A stretch of DNA of 64,000 nt from Dryococelus australis (taxonomy: Eukaryota; Arthropoda; Insecta; Phasmatodea; Phasmatidae). Under the pieces are notes generated by a model that had not been told where the DNA came from, ran no database searches, and saw nothing but the letters and a program-made list of their open reading frames with translations. The stretch is from the NCBI GenBank assembly GCA_029891345.1, contig CM056993.1, positions 107,623,800 through 107,687,799 of the forward strand. Reading direction: 5' to 3'. Below, piece after piece: positions 10,871-21,924 of the stretch (its first letter is position 1; every line of letters begins with the position of its first letter). The translations under genes were made by a program, and so were the position numbers.

Positions 10871-11570
10871 TTTTACGTAACTATTTAGAAGGCGCTGATA
10901 GACTATGCTAGTTTCAAAGGCGGTGGACAAGACGCAAATTTGGAATAAATGAAGGTGACAAAGTGCTATCACTATATATGGTGGAAAACCGCGAAAATGT
11001 TTTGAACCAACACATCTTCTTTCATGATTGAATGAACAAAGTTTTTACTCATCTACGTTGTTTGCAGGCCTGTCACGAAATTTCTGCCTTATAGTAACAG
11101 AATCTTCATTGATCCAGCGAAGAGGGGTAGTATCTTCATACATGCTTGACAGCCAATAAGGAAAGAAAACTGTCGGACATGTATACAGTACTTTTAATCC
11201 ATGCAAACAGTCGACTTTTTCCGCGATATACCACTATCTCTAGCTATCGCTAATGCATATATAGGTAAAATTATTTTTAAGAGTTAAATACAGAAATTTA
11301 CATTTTTTTATTATTTTCAGCTGCGTATTTGCCGTTGTAGGGAAAGCTTGCTATACAATTTCATTTTGCAAAGTTGCATACTCTGTGCGTCGTGCCGCAC
11401 GACACAACGAAAACCATTTCTAATCCACAATTGCTGGTCGGACGACAGAATTCGTCAGGCTTGCGTCAGATCTATCTTGTATTTCAACGGCTATTTAGTT
11501 TTACGTGTCGTGTCGAGGCTGTCGTGTCTTACTTGTTGGGGCTATGTGATTCCGGCATCACACGACGCAA
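10780..11570. repeat. Possible long inverted repeat with CGACACGAC-rich arms
   Basis: The left arm (about 10790-10895) has gcacgacacgacag followed by tttacgtaactatttag. The right arm (about 11480-11560) reads as its reverse complement with ctatttagttttacgtgtcg and ctgtcgtgtc. The 600-bp middle is AT-rich with no gene. The arms are quite diverged; it may be an old MITE. Confidence 0.4.
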
Positions 11571-12179
11571 GCTGGGTACAAAACTTGCGCGAGGTGTCGA
11601 CCTTGCACGAGAATTTCTTGCGTAAAGCGTGTACACCACGGCGGAAGATTGCTTTGACGATTCCACGCATGGCTGCATGGCTGCTTGTATGGATCGTTCT
11701 ATGAAAATTTTGGACGACTGCCGACCCTTTTTCACAGACGTTTCCATAATTGGTCGTGTGGAATTTTCATTGGAAGGTTTCCCACAAGGTTGACATTTTA
11801 GCCAATCAGAGAGAGGACGGAGGAGTAAATTTGTTTTGATAAAGAGCATAAAACTAATAAACTCGTATAAATAATAAATAAAAAAATCAGGTAAATATTG
11901 ACTGATTCTAAAACAGCATTGTGTGAAAATTATTATAAACATTCGTGTTTATTTAAAACTAGAACTGCCCACGACTTCGTTCACATGGAGTTTAGAATTT
12001 TTTGACATATGATTAAAATAGAATATTGAAATAAGCACAATGCAGGTACTGTATTAATTTCTACCTAAACATAAACATACATTTGTAATTTATTTTTAAA
12101 TTATATTTAAAACTTTAAAATTTATTTTTTTAGTTTTGATTATAGAAATTATGTATAAATTTTGATTTAAACATAATTT
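11571..12179. other. No gene seen
   Basis: AT-rich sequence between the CGACACGAC repeat and the Helitron remnant. The open frame at 11529-11942 (minus) has no recognisable domain and is AT-rich read-through. Confidence 0.4.
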
Positions 12180-12370
12180 ATATAACTCCACTAATATTAT
12201 AAGTGCGTAAGTTTGGATGGATGGATGTTAGGATATTTGTTACTCGATCACACCGATCCACACCGTAACGCATCAATGGAATTTAAGGTTTGGTACTGAG
12301 GTATAATATAGGACATAGGACACTTTTTATCCGAATTCCACGCGGGAGAAGCTGTGGGTAGTTCTATATA
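12180..12370 (+). mobile_element. Helitron-type terminal segment (fragment)
   Basis: The run tattataagtgcgtaagttt, then ggatggatggatgtt, then cacgcgggagaagctgtggg, is the kind of tail seen in non-autonomous arthropod Helitrons, in which a short GC-rich hairpin (here ccacgcgggagaagctgtgggt) precedes the end. It lies next to the helicase fragments but in the opposite orientation, so it may be a separate insertion. Confidence 0.45.
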
Positions 12371-12525
12371 AATATATGATAGTAAGATAATAATATGATA
12401 ATATTATAAGTGCGTATTTAAAAATATAACATTTGTTTACATTTAAACCAAAAAACTAACATTTTAGGCAATGGTCTAGTCCTTTTCGAATTTCTTGTAG
12501 TCAAAAGATTTTGTAATTTTATTAT

Positions 12526-12708
12526 TTATACCAAAGCATCCCTGTACACTACATTTTTTGTTTTACGCTTAGGAGCAAGCCCCAGTAATTTTGTCGAATC
12601 ACTAACTCGAGAGCATGCTACGTATATCTGTCCATGACTGAAACAACTTTTACTCAATTTTACGCCTACTTTGGATAACGTCTGCTCTTGCACTTTATTA
12701 ATTGTCAT
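12526..12708 (-). pseudogene. Helitron Pif1-like helicase, C-terminal fragment
   Basis: Sixty codons starting MTINKVQEQTL and containing SHGQIYVACSRV, then a hydrophobic strand and NVVY. This is the last helicase motif region of Pif1-type Helitron proteins, where an invariant Q-x-Q-T-L and a Y-V-A-x-S-R-V block bind and couple the nucleotide. Normally it would be continuous with the fragments at 13114-14637; here it is separated by a frame break and a microsatellite insertion. It acts in rolling-circle transposition when intact. The fragment is non-functional. Confidence 0.85.
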
Positions 12709-12997
12709 CTAAAAACATAAATTAACGGGAAACTGCAATCTCTTGAACTGAAACGGGTAGTTTGTGGGTATGATTGGAATTCTTGGTATGAAAACTATTT
12801 CTCCTTTTGCGCATCCGGTAAAAATAACAGCTATATAATAACTTTTAGGCGGGTTCCGTTACAACGTTTAGGTGGATTCAAATTTCTGAGTAATATAATC
12901 GGTACTCCAATTTTTAACTGTATTTTATGATTACGCAGTCAGATGCAAAAAAGCTGTTCAAAAATTCTATTGTATAGTGGACAGCCTCATCTTGATT

Positions 12998-13007
12998 ACA
13001 CACACAC

Positions 13008-13079
<72 letters not shown>

Positions 13080-13095
13080 CTCTGTGTGTGTGTGT
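12998..13095. repeat. Palindromic microsatellite (CA)n-(TA)n-(TG)n
   Basis: About 11 bp of CA repeat, then ~65 bp of TA (13011-13077), then ~14 bp of TG. The flanks are complementary, so the tract can extrude a long hairpin or cruciform. It interrupts the Helitron helicase pseudogene. Confidence 0.9.
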
Positions 13096-13113
13096 TGTGT
13101 CCCCAGGAATGAT

Positions 13114-13374
13114 TTAAATAATTTTTGTATTAATATCATTAACTTGATCATTTTTGGGTGTTAAAATTGACCTTTCACACAACCAGGAATCCTCTTTTGT
13201 GCTGAGATCCTGTACATCCGGATGTATTTCTCTGATTAATATGTTTTGTTGTTCAACAACTTCGCATAGAGTCATTAATAAAATAATTCCCATATTGCCA
13301 TTGTGTTTAATTGTTCCTTCTCCTACATCTAACAATATCTTGGAAGTTATTGCATCACCAGCACTTGCTCTCAT
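13114..13374 (-). pseudogene. Helitron helicase, middle fragment
   Basis: 86 codons including RASAGDAI and a stretch ending in SILTPKND-VNDINTKII, the region of Helitron helicases just upstream of the C-terminal motif block, where ILTPKN-like residues precede the final helicase motifs. It is in the same order and strand as its neighbours and separated from them by stops or frame changes. Confidence 0.75.
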
Positions 13375-13407
13375 GTTTTCTTTTAGATGTAACTTTTGAA
13401 TATGGCT

Positions 13408-13668
13408 TCATATCACATATTTTTTTATACATTCTGCAACTTCGTCTGCGTGCGTCCCTCGAGAAATAATGAGTAATATTTGTCTAAATTCTCCCGAAAA
13501 TAAAATTGAAACACCGCCAAACGGCCTACTACCATTCCTTAAATCTTGTAATGTTCGATCGACATCTTCTATAGAGACTTTATGCGCCATTTTAAATTCT
13601 TCACAGACAATGAAAACGTAGTCTTGAAGGACTTTACCTTTTTCACTGTTTATGGAAATGTTGCACAC
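13408..13668 (-). pseudogene. Helitron helicase, Walker B/GDFRQ-region fragment
   Basis: 86 codons with CEEFKMAHK (a Walker B-like stretch in which the usual D-E-A has become C-E-E), DRTLQDLRNGSRPFGG and FSGEFRQILL, where the family has G-D-F-R-Q. The replaced D residues support inactivity. The N-terminal Walker A part is not readable in one frame; traces lie at 13690-13960. Confidence 0.85.
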
Positions 13669-13974
13669 TGGTTGCTCTAGCCGATTAGCATCTATTGGTA
13701 TTTTGAACAGAATGCGAAGTTTTGCCGCCTGGCAATAGAGTCGCAGCTATACTTGATGATGCAACCGCAATTGCATTTTTTTCCTTTTCTGATTTTTAAC
13801 AAAATTAAAGTTATGAGAAAGATTTTCCACGTGCCACCTGGTGCATCCAAAAAAACACACTACCAGCTGCGGCTTCAACGCGTTCCAATATCTGCTCATA
13901 ACTTTGTCTTTGTTCGAAATTAAATTTTGTTTCCCAATTCTGTATTACACAGTCAAGTTGGGTTGAGTCGTAGC

Positions 13975-14637
13975 TCAATTGCTGAAAGTATTCTCGATTG
14001 GTAGCAGACTGCGAAGTAATTTGAGGTGCTGGTAATCTAAAGTCATAAATATTTTATTACTGAAAGAAACAACCACACCTTGGAGTAGGATCAAAGCACG
14101 GTTATTTATTTCCGATATGTGAATGTTTATATCGAAATCTGGACAACGTCGTGTAAAATCTGTGATCAAATCTTCACAGAAATTCTCACGAAAAGATTCC
14201 CACAATGCCAATGGATTTGAAACGTTGCAGAAAACCAACATCATAGCAAACAGCTCTCTTAATTTAGGCGCACTCCAACTTACACTGGCTTCTGTCAATG
14301 TTTCATGCCAGTGATTGTTATTTTCCAGTAAGCCAAGAGCTAAACATGTAGCTTGATATGTTTGATGTACAACACCATTAACTGTTTCGAGGCTCTCGAA
14401 CGACGTGGGCCCCTTTACCATATGCAATAACTGTTTACGAGGCTCTCGAACGACGTGGGCCCCTTTACCATATGCAATAACTGATTCGAGGCTCTCGAAC
14501 GACGTGGGCCCCTTTACCATATGCAATAACATGCGAAGATAGTAACACTCGTGGTGGTTGGGGTGAATCATATAAACCCTTTCAAGAACACGGTCTCGGA
14601 AAACGCCCACTTGGAATCTTTCTAGCCACTGGGCCAC
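13975..14637 (-). pseudogene. Helitron protein, region N-terminal to the helicase, with triplicated segment
   Basis: 220 codons. After about 22 residues from a tRNA-like sequence come HPNHHECYYLRMLLHMVKGPTSFESLE and further on VNGVVHQTYQATCLALGLLENNNHWHETL. This is the linker and start of the helicase domain in Helitron Rep-Hel proteins. Between the two lies an insert produced by a 49/50-bp triplication (14388-14536): the middle copy is read in another frame (AYGKGAHVVREP), yet the net insert of 99 bp keeps the frame open. The C-terminal third resembles the region before Walker A. The Rep nuclease domain was not found. Confidence 0.85.
14388..14536 (-). repeat. 49/50-bp tandem triplication in the Helitron ORF
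   Basis: Three almost identical units start at 14388, 14438 and 14487 (cgaggctctcgaacgacgtg, then ggcccctttaccatatgcaa). The spacing is 50 then 49 bp. Near-identity points to recent duplication. Confidence 0.9.
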
Positions 14638-14760
14638 TGCGGCTCCATTTGATATATCTATGTCTACTAAGCCACTACTGGCCCACTTGGAATAACTCTA
14701 ACCACTGGGCCACTACTGCTCTTGGGAAGGAAAGGAGGGCAGCTCATAGACAAAAAAGAA
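14590..14760 (-). repeat. tRNA-like SINE fragments (family 3), tandem
   Basis: On the minus strand the A-box TGGCCCAGTGG occurs twice, inside cagtggcccagtggctagaa (about 14620-14640) and tagtggcccagtggttagag (about 14690-14715), each followed by attccaagtggg. A degenerate B-box-like gtgttcttgaa follows the first. The first unit supplies the N-terminus of the ORF at 13975-14637. Confidence 0.5.
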
Positions 14761-14889
14761 AGGAGATATGACGGAGCTATTGTTTCAACAATGATTTTTT
14801 TATGCAGTAACTGTGTTGTGTACCTATTTACATCTCTGATCCCCATCATATCTTTAGAACCGTTTGAGATATCACGATAAATCAAAGAC

Positions 14890-16382
14890 TAAGTTAGTAC
14901 GGGGGTTATTATCTATAGACTGTGTAAATTTCATTTCAATACGTTCAGTGGTTTTGGAGTTAAATCCGGTCGTACAGACAGACAAACAAGAATAAAATTT
15001 AACATTATGTATGGCTTAGTAATCGATCATCCCACATGAAAAAATAATTTAAAGTGGAAAATTTAAAAATCACAGACAGACACTTCTATTTTATTTCTTT
15101 GTGTAGATATAGATAAAATTCCCAGTTATAACAACAAAACTATTAGCCTCTGTGCATAAGCTTATAATGCTGAAGTCATGAGTGAAGATAGCTACTGAAC
15201 CACAGTTGCAGCAGTAAAATAATATTTAAAAAAAACACTCGTCTTTACAAGAACCCTTCATAACATCTTGCATGCAAGCTCAGGCAGCAGTTCTCATGGA
15301 AGTTTCCTCCCGAGTTTGTACGGAAAATTTTATCTAGCGCGGAATGAGGAGATATAGTGTACCACATGCAAAATGTATGTTGTTTTACATATTTAATCAA
15401 CATATTTTATGTTAATATTTGTCATTTGTCTCGCTACATTTTATGTTTTTTCTAACTATGAAAAAACTGTTTTATTACACATGTAACATATGTAATTTCC
15501 ATATAATTTGTATTTGTATTTATTTTAATATATTTCTTATTTTTATTTTGATTTTTTACCATTCTAGGATATTTTTACCCTAGATTGTACTGTGACAATT
15601 TCATTTCGTGTAAGGATAGGATATTAGTTGGTTTTCATTTTTGTGTACATTTTGTATTAATAATTATATTTCATTTTTATGATCTCATATTTGTTAATGT
15701 TTTTTTATTTAAATTTTGTTGTGTATGTTTTGAGACCAGGTATTGTATGCCTTTTAGCAGTTAGGACGTTGTAAGTGGTACGTGGTGGCTTTTAGAGAGT
15801 TTCTAGCTTCCCATTGGCCCACAGGTTCGAATCCTGACTTCCCATTGGCTGAAACATTTGGTCGCATTTAAGCTAGCTCCCGGCCAGAGAGCTTAGCTGT
15901 CTCTCTCTTATCAACCATCGTGCATCATAGAAGTTAGTGATAGGACTCTGACCTATATGTTGGTGCAGAGTAGGATTCAAATTAGTTTGCTAGAGTGCTT
16001 TAGCTTCTCCCTGAATCTTTATGTGATATAAGTGCCTCCAGCATTAGAGAGAGCCAATTTGCTCCTTTTGCTAGGGTTAAAGAGTTAGGAGGTAGAAGTT
16101 AGGTCACGAACGTGTACGAGCCGTATCTCCACGTCGACGAGACACCCTACTTATATCCTACTGTCTGCGAGACTTTTCAGCTCTGTTTTGTTTACACCTA
16201 TAAAGTGAACCTACGTCTACGAGAGCAACGACAGCTACACGTCTACTGCAAACTGATAAGCCCGTCCAAGTATAGTACTAAGAGGCCATATGCAGCGTCC
16301 CTTATTGGCGACGCCATATTGTTTTAAGAGACTTTGCTCATAGAAAACCTGAAAGGAGTCTCACTCACACTGAGCTAGGAGC
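14890..16382. other. AT-rich, no gene; decayed retroelement-like tail
   Basis: Around 14930-14990, aatttcatttcaatacgttcagtggtttt...cagacagacaaac resembles 3' tails of arthropod non-LTR elements (weak). At 15810-15850 two inverted CCAAT boxes (cccattgg) flank a B-box-like ggttcgaatcc. No coding region was recognised. Confidence 0.35.
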
Positions 16383-17206
<824 letters not shown>

Positions 17207-17620
17207 TAGGTGGTTCACGGTAAAATGAGCACTTTTGAAAGCCCTGCTTACGATCTACTTGTATGCACGTTGGGTATTCTTCCGCCTTATGTAATATTAA
17301 CATTGTCACGTATCTCATCACTTTATTCATGCGTCGGTCAAGTGAAACTGTGAAATTATTACAAAAGTAAATATTTTACCAATGTGCTCATTTTTACACT
17401 TCGATACTTAAAAAAAAAGGAAGCAAAAGAAGTTTTTAAAATTATCAGAAATAATTACCTAACACTTTATATTCGACGTTAAGATATGGAACTACTTCCA
17501 ATCCATCCTTACCAGTTTTACTGGGCGCGTGTCACTCAGGGCATAAGTTATGCATGCAGGGGCAGTGACTTTTTTCTAAGGTTGATTTCAAAAGTGCTCA
17601 CTTTATCGTGAACAGCCTAT
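17207..17620. mobile_element. MITE, AGGCTGTTCACG family (full)
   Basis: About 410 bp from TA-ggtggttcacggtaaaatga to tcactttatcgtgaacagcc-TA. Terminal inverted repeats of ~30 bp and a flanking TA on each side suggest a Tc1/mariner-type non-autonomous element. No coding capacity; an A-rich run lies in the middle (17408-17418). Confidence 0.85.
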
Positions 17621-17918
17621 ACACACGTTATACTCCACACATAAAAATTTAAACAACAGATTCGTTGACGCACGGACGTGTGATAAATTGGCCTACAGCC
17701 AATACTGTTTCAGTATACCTCAAAGTGAATTCGCACAAACGGTTGATACATATATTGCATAAAATCTCTACATACATTATACATAAAAATCTGTGTTTTA
17801 CAACTACAAGAGCATGTACTTTTTTTTTTTTTTTTGAGCAAGGCAATACAAGTCGCACGGAACTAATGAGCGTATTGGTCCTTCTATGCTGGTCATGTAA
17901 CCTGTTGTACATCAACCA

Positions 17919-18161
17919 TTGAGTGAGTGAGTGAAGAGATTTGGGCGGCTCTTAACAGCGAGGTCTTGAGAGCCGATTAGGGTGGTTGAAGTGAATATGG
18001 AGCGGCGCCGGAATGAAGTAGCGGAGGAAACAGGAGATCCCCGAGAAAACCCGCCGACTAATGACTCCCACTTGCGAAAGTCCGGTGACCCGACCGGGGA
18101 TTGAGCCCGGTTCGCCTTGGTGGGAGGCGAGCGTGCTAATCTCTTAGCCACCGCGGCCCCT
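17919..18161 (-). repeat. tRNA-derived SINE (family 1)
   Basis: Minus-strand copy beginning ggggccgcggtggctaagag, with cgaaccgggctcaatcccc as its B-box region and the shared body. The flanking direct repeat is atcaacca (17911-17918 and 18162-18169). Confidence 0.85.
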
Positions 18162-18169
18162 ATCAACCA

Positions 18170-18726
18170 AAGAGGTAGAAGAAAATGATAATCTGAGGAG
18201 TGCAAAGAAAAATACAGGGAAAGAAAACATTGCTACAGTACGTAAAGCACTCATTTCTCGCGCAACCATTGCACATTTATAACTAACATGTTTTAAAAAT
18301 AAAAACAATTAATTTCGGCTGGATATGTTGAAGCAAATATCTTGTTAAAGTAAGCTACTTCGCATACTGTATCATGGCTTTTTGCAACTCACCGATGTTA
18401 CAATCTGTAGTACCCGGAAATGTCGTATGGAATTTTTCGTACGAGATGTCGCATGAAACACGTCTTGCTTCATGTGAAACCTGATGTAGTGCCTCAGCGC
18501 CGGCAGGCGGCCGAGAGTGGAAGGAGACGTATAAGGTTCCCTGGGTCGTCTTCGAGTCACGACATCTTAGGTTGCAACACGCACGTATCAGCCCTTCTTT
18601 TCGACAGCGTAGTACAGGACACATCATCTCCAGCCGATCGGTGGTAGCATTCGTTCACTCATGCCTTTAATTAAGGTTCAAAGTTCAAAACTCATAGTTT
18701 GGCGACTTAAAATTTTCGCCTCCAGC
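18170..18726. other. No gene seen
   Basis: Sequence of moderate GC around 18400-18640 with overlapping ORFs on both strands (18355-18627 minus, 18420-18647 plus), none with a recognisable domain. Confidence 0.4.
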
Positions 18727-19428
18727 TAAAGGCTGTTCACGATAAAATGAGTACCTTTGAATTAAACCTAAGAAAAAAGTCACTGCCCCTACCTGCATGT
18801 ATTTTAATGAGCGCCCTGGTTGACATACGCCCAGTAAAGTTGGCAACGATGGATGGGAAGTAGTTCCGTATCTAAACGTCGAATAAAAAGTGTTAGGTAA
18901 CCATTTGTGACAACTTAAATTATTCCTTTTGCTTTCTGTTTATTTTTTAATGCACGGAAGTGTATAAATGAGCAGAATTTTTAAATATGTACTTGTCTAA
19001 TAACTTCACAGTTTCACTTGCCCGACGCATGAATCAAGTGATGAGGCCCATGATAATGTTAATCTCTCATAAGGCGGAACAATACATATATTTTGACCGG
19101 CGCACTGGATGACATGCGCCTACTGTAAAGTTGATAACGCTGATGGAAAGAAGATCCATATCTTAACGTCGAATTAAAAGTGTTGAGTAACCATCTGTGA
19201 TAACTTGCATTATTTCTTTCGCTTTATGTTTTTTTAATGCGCCATAGTGTAAATAATGAGCAAAGTTGTAAAAATATTTACTTCTCTAATAATTTCACAG
19301 TTTCGTTTGACCAACGGATGAATAAAGCAATGAGGCCCATGATCATGTTAATTTTACACACAACGTGGATACAACTAGATCTTAAGCAGGGCTTTCAAAA
19401 GTACTCATTTTACCGTGAACAGCCTGTA
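18727..19428. mobile_element. MITE, AGGCTGTTCACG family, with internal tandem duplication
   Basis: The copy is ~700 bp instead of ~415 because a ~310-bp interior block (cagtaaagttg...atgaggcccatgat) occurs twice (18830-19055 and 19130-19350). Both terminal repeats are intact and TA flanks are present. Confidence 0.85.
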
Positions 19429-19429
19429 C

Positions 19430-19820
19430 AGTTCAAAACACTGTTTTTACAGAAGAATAAATATCGAAAATAGAAGGCTACTAACAGCTGTTAATGCTGA
19501 CATTTGACGCAATTCATCGACCAAATTTATGTTTCAGTAACCAAATTTATGAATTGGCAACAAAATATTGACTGTCATTTCTGTCCTAAAATGAGGTTTA
19601 CAACGAAATATTACCTAGATTTTTTAACAATCAGAAGCTGCATACAATGAAACCTTCATGAGAACTAGGGATGCGCCTTAATAAACAGACGTTTGAACTG
19701 AAAATTCTAGTCACACACGTCATCAGAGTGGCGACACTGGCCAGCAAAACATTGGATCTCCGTTCACCAATCTGCACTGGCAACCAGCCAATAGGAAACG
19801 TTCTGCAGCATGCAGCAGCC
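19430..19820. other. No gene seen
   Basis: AT-rich sequence with a CCAAT box at 19788-19793 just before the next MITE. Confidence 0.4.
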
Positions 19821-20116
19821 TATAAATAGGGATAGCAAAAAATCGCGAATTCATTCCAGGAAAAGGTAGATTTTCAACTCATGTACATTGAATTCACCTT
19901 CCCATTTGGATCAGAGTTTATTATTAGACATTCTGGACAACTCCGCGCCAATAGCCAACTTGCAAGGTAACAAGAAGCGAATCCCGTACTGTCAAATGTG
20001 GGATAATATCGGGGCAACAACCAATGAACAAACATCTGAGGTTCGACTATACAAAGGATTCTGGAGTCTAGCATACAGGTCATTGAACTCGAGAAATTTT
20101 CCTATCCCTACCTATA
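19821..20116. mobile_element. MITE with TATAAATAGGGATAG termini
   Basis: The left end tataaatagggatagcaaaa-aatcgcgaattca is the reverse complement, with changes, of the right end (gaactcgagaaatttt then cctatccctacctata). Length is ~296 bp, flanked by or including TA. No coding capacity beyond a 29-codon ATG frame at 19881. Confidence 0.75.
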
Positions 20117-20128
20117 AGACACAAGAGG

Positions 20129-20297
20129 AGCCGCGGTGGTGTAGTGGTTAGACTACTCACTTCCCACCAAGGAGACCCGGCGAGGTCGTCCCTGGGTTTT
20201 TGAATGTGGAACCGTGCCGTACGGTGCCGCTGGTCGGCGGGTTTTCTCGGGGATTTCTCGTTTCCTCCTGCCTTGCATTCCGGCGCTGCTCCATACG
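20129..20297 (+). repeat. tRNA-derived SINE (family 1), interrupted
   Basis: The A-box TGGTGTAGTGG lies at 20137-20147; a degenerate B-box region (cctgggtttttg) and the body follow. The copy stops at gctccatacg where a hAT-like MITE starts. The SINE tail (ctccatacggcttcagtcac, then gaagacctcggatgttaaga) resumes at 20760-20815. Confidence 0.75.
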
Positions 20298-20700
20298 GTG
20301 ATGGGATAATCGCTTGTAAAATAAGCGATTTATCGATTATTTAATTACAATCGATGCATCAATTATCTTAAAGCAATTCGATTATTCACGATTTTCAGCT
20401 GTTCATACTTAAAAGTAAAACAAAACATTGCAGATACCTACATGTTTCACATTTATTAAAAATATAAAATATAATTTTGAAAAAACCAATTTTCAAAATA
20501 GTAGAAATTATTAAAAATAAACAAAAAAAATTGGTTAGAGTACTTTTAAACAAATCTATAGAAATATGCAGTACTTGCGGTAAATTTTTATGTGTGCATT
20601 AGAACAAGACAATCAATATTTTTATCGATTATTTATTCGATAAAAAATAATCGTAATCGATTCATTGGAATTAGAAAATTATTCGATTATCCCATCACTA
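20296..20700 (+). mobile_element. hAT-like MITE, copy A
   Basis: About 400 bp with termini gtgatgggataatcg / cgattatcccatcacta, rich in ATCGATTA motifs inside. The TAGTGATGGGAT-type end resembles hAT superfamily termini. It is in inverted orientation to copy B at 21289-21682. Confidence 0.8.
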
Positions 20701-21288
20701 GCTGGGCCGGCGCTCGCACGACGGCATGCAAAGAGCGGCGTGGCGGCCCGGGCACAGACGCTCCATACGGCTTCAGTCACATCGGCTCTGAAGACCTCGG
20801 ATGTTAAGAGCTGCCCATATCTCTCTTCGCTCTTCAGTAAGACACGATAACCCGTTCCCAGAGCCTCGCGCAGACGATCAGCGAATGGGTACGCCCCCGT
20901 GGAAGGAACTGTCCCGCGATTCCAGACGCCGGCAGAGCCAAGAGCAGCCTATCCGAGCGCAGCGGCGGATCACGCGCGAGCGACACCAGGGAAAGACGGG
21001 TAACTAGCCACACGGCGCGCCGTTTGGCCTCTGCGCGTTCGTCGGGTCTGCGGCCGGCCCGCGACACGCCAAAAACGGCTGGGGCCGGCGCCGTGCCGTG
21101 CGCGCACGTGTTCGCGCTGGCCCGGGGTCGGGCGGATCGCCGCATGTCTTCGCGGCAGATGCTCAACATCTGCGCCGTCAGTCAGGCTACCTGTCAGATA
21201 TTTCGGTCTCCGCGCAGCCGAGCAGCAGCGCGTCTGTGCTCGGGCCGCCACGTCGCTACAGCTTTCTGCGGGCGGGCGCTGCCCCAGC
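20701..21288. other. GC-rich block between two inverted hAT-like MITEs
   Basis: About 590 bp, much higher in GC and CpG than its surroundings. The first ~60 bp and the SINE tail at 20760-20815 precede a unique-looking block (20850-21288). Its ends form an imperfect inverted repeat (gctgggccggcgctcg and cgggcgctgccccagc). ORFs on both strands are Arg/Ala-rich and unrecognised. It could be a captured CpG island or first exon. Confidence 0.6.
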
Positions 21289-21682
21289 TAGTGATGGGAT
21301 GATCGCACAGGTTTGTAATTTCAATGAATCGATTACGATTGTTTTTTTAAATCGAATTAATAATAGGTAAAAATTGTCGATTGTCTTGTTCTAATATATA
21401 CATAAAAACTAACCCTAAATACTGTATATTTCTACAAATTGGTTTAAAACTATTTTCACCTAATTTCTTTCTGTTTTCGGCTATTTTAAAAACGTTTTAT
21501 TTCAAAATAATGTTTTATATTTCTAATAAATGTGAAACATAGGTATCTGCAATGTTTTGTTTTATTTAATATAAATAGCTGAAATGCGAAAATAATCGAA
21601 TTGTTTTAAGATAATCAATGCATCGATTACAATTAAAATAATCGATAAATCGATTATTTTATAAGCTGTTATCCCATCACTA
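21289..21682 (-). mobile_element. hAT-like MITE, copy B, with 8-bp target duplication
   Basis: Same family as copy A, inverted. Flanking octamers gccccagc (21281-21288) and ggcccagc (21683-21690) differ by one base, consistent with an 8-bp hAT-type target duplication. Confidence 0.8.
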
Positions 21683-21924
21683 GGCCCAGCTAACGTTCAT
21701 TATACTCAGCCTAGGAACAAAACGAGTATCTTATGGAAGTATTTGGCATAAGGAAAATTATCGCCACTAGGAGCGCAGTGTTCCAAAGAGGTCACTTTTA
21801 ATTTAAAAATTTAAGCTACGTGCATAATAAAAGAGAAATAGTTTACCGAGTTGCGTAATTATTTTATATTTTATTTATGAATATTGCAATTACTTTGATT
21901 TCAACGTATAAAATAGAGAAAACC

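Noticed and set aside
15824-15834. tRNA or SINE suggested by GGTTCGAATCC
   Set aside because: B-box alone; no A-box upstream within tRNA spacing and no copy elsewhere in the window.
19821-19967. Independent host promoter with TATA, Inr, ATG and donor
   Set aside because: The same bases form the terminal inverted repeat of a MITE (mirror at 20075-20116), so a host promoter is not the simplest reading; kept only as a finding about the MITE.
20834-21302. Arg/Ala-rich ORFs in the GC-rich block
   Set aside because: Open on both strands in several frames, as expected from high GC with few stops; no recognisable protein and no rRNA sequence.
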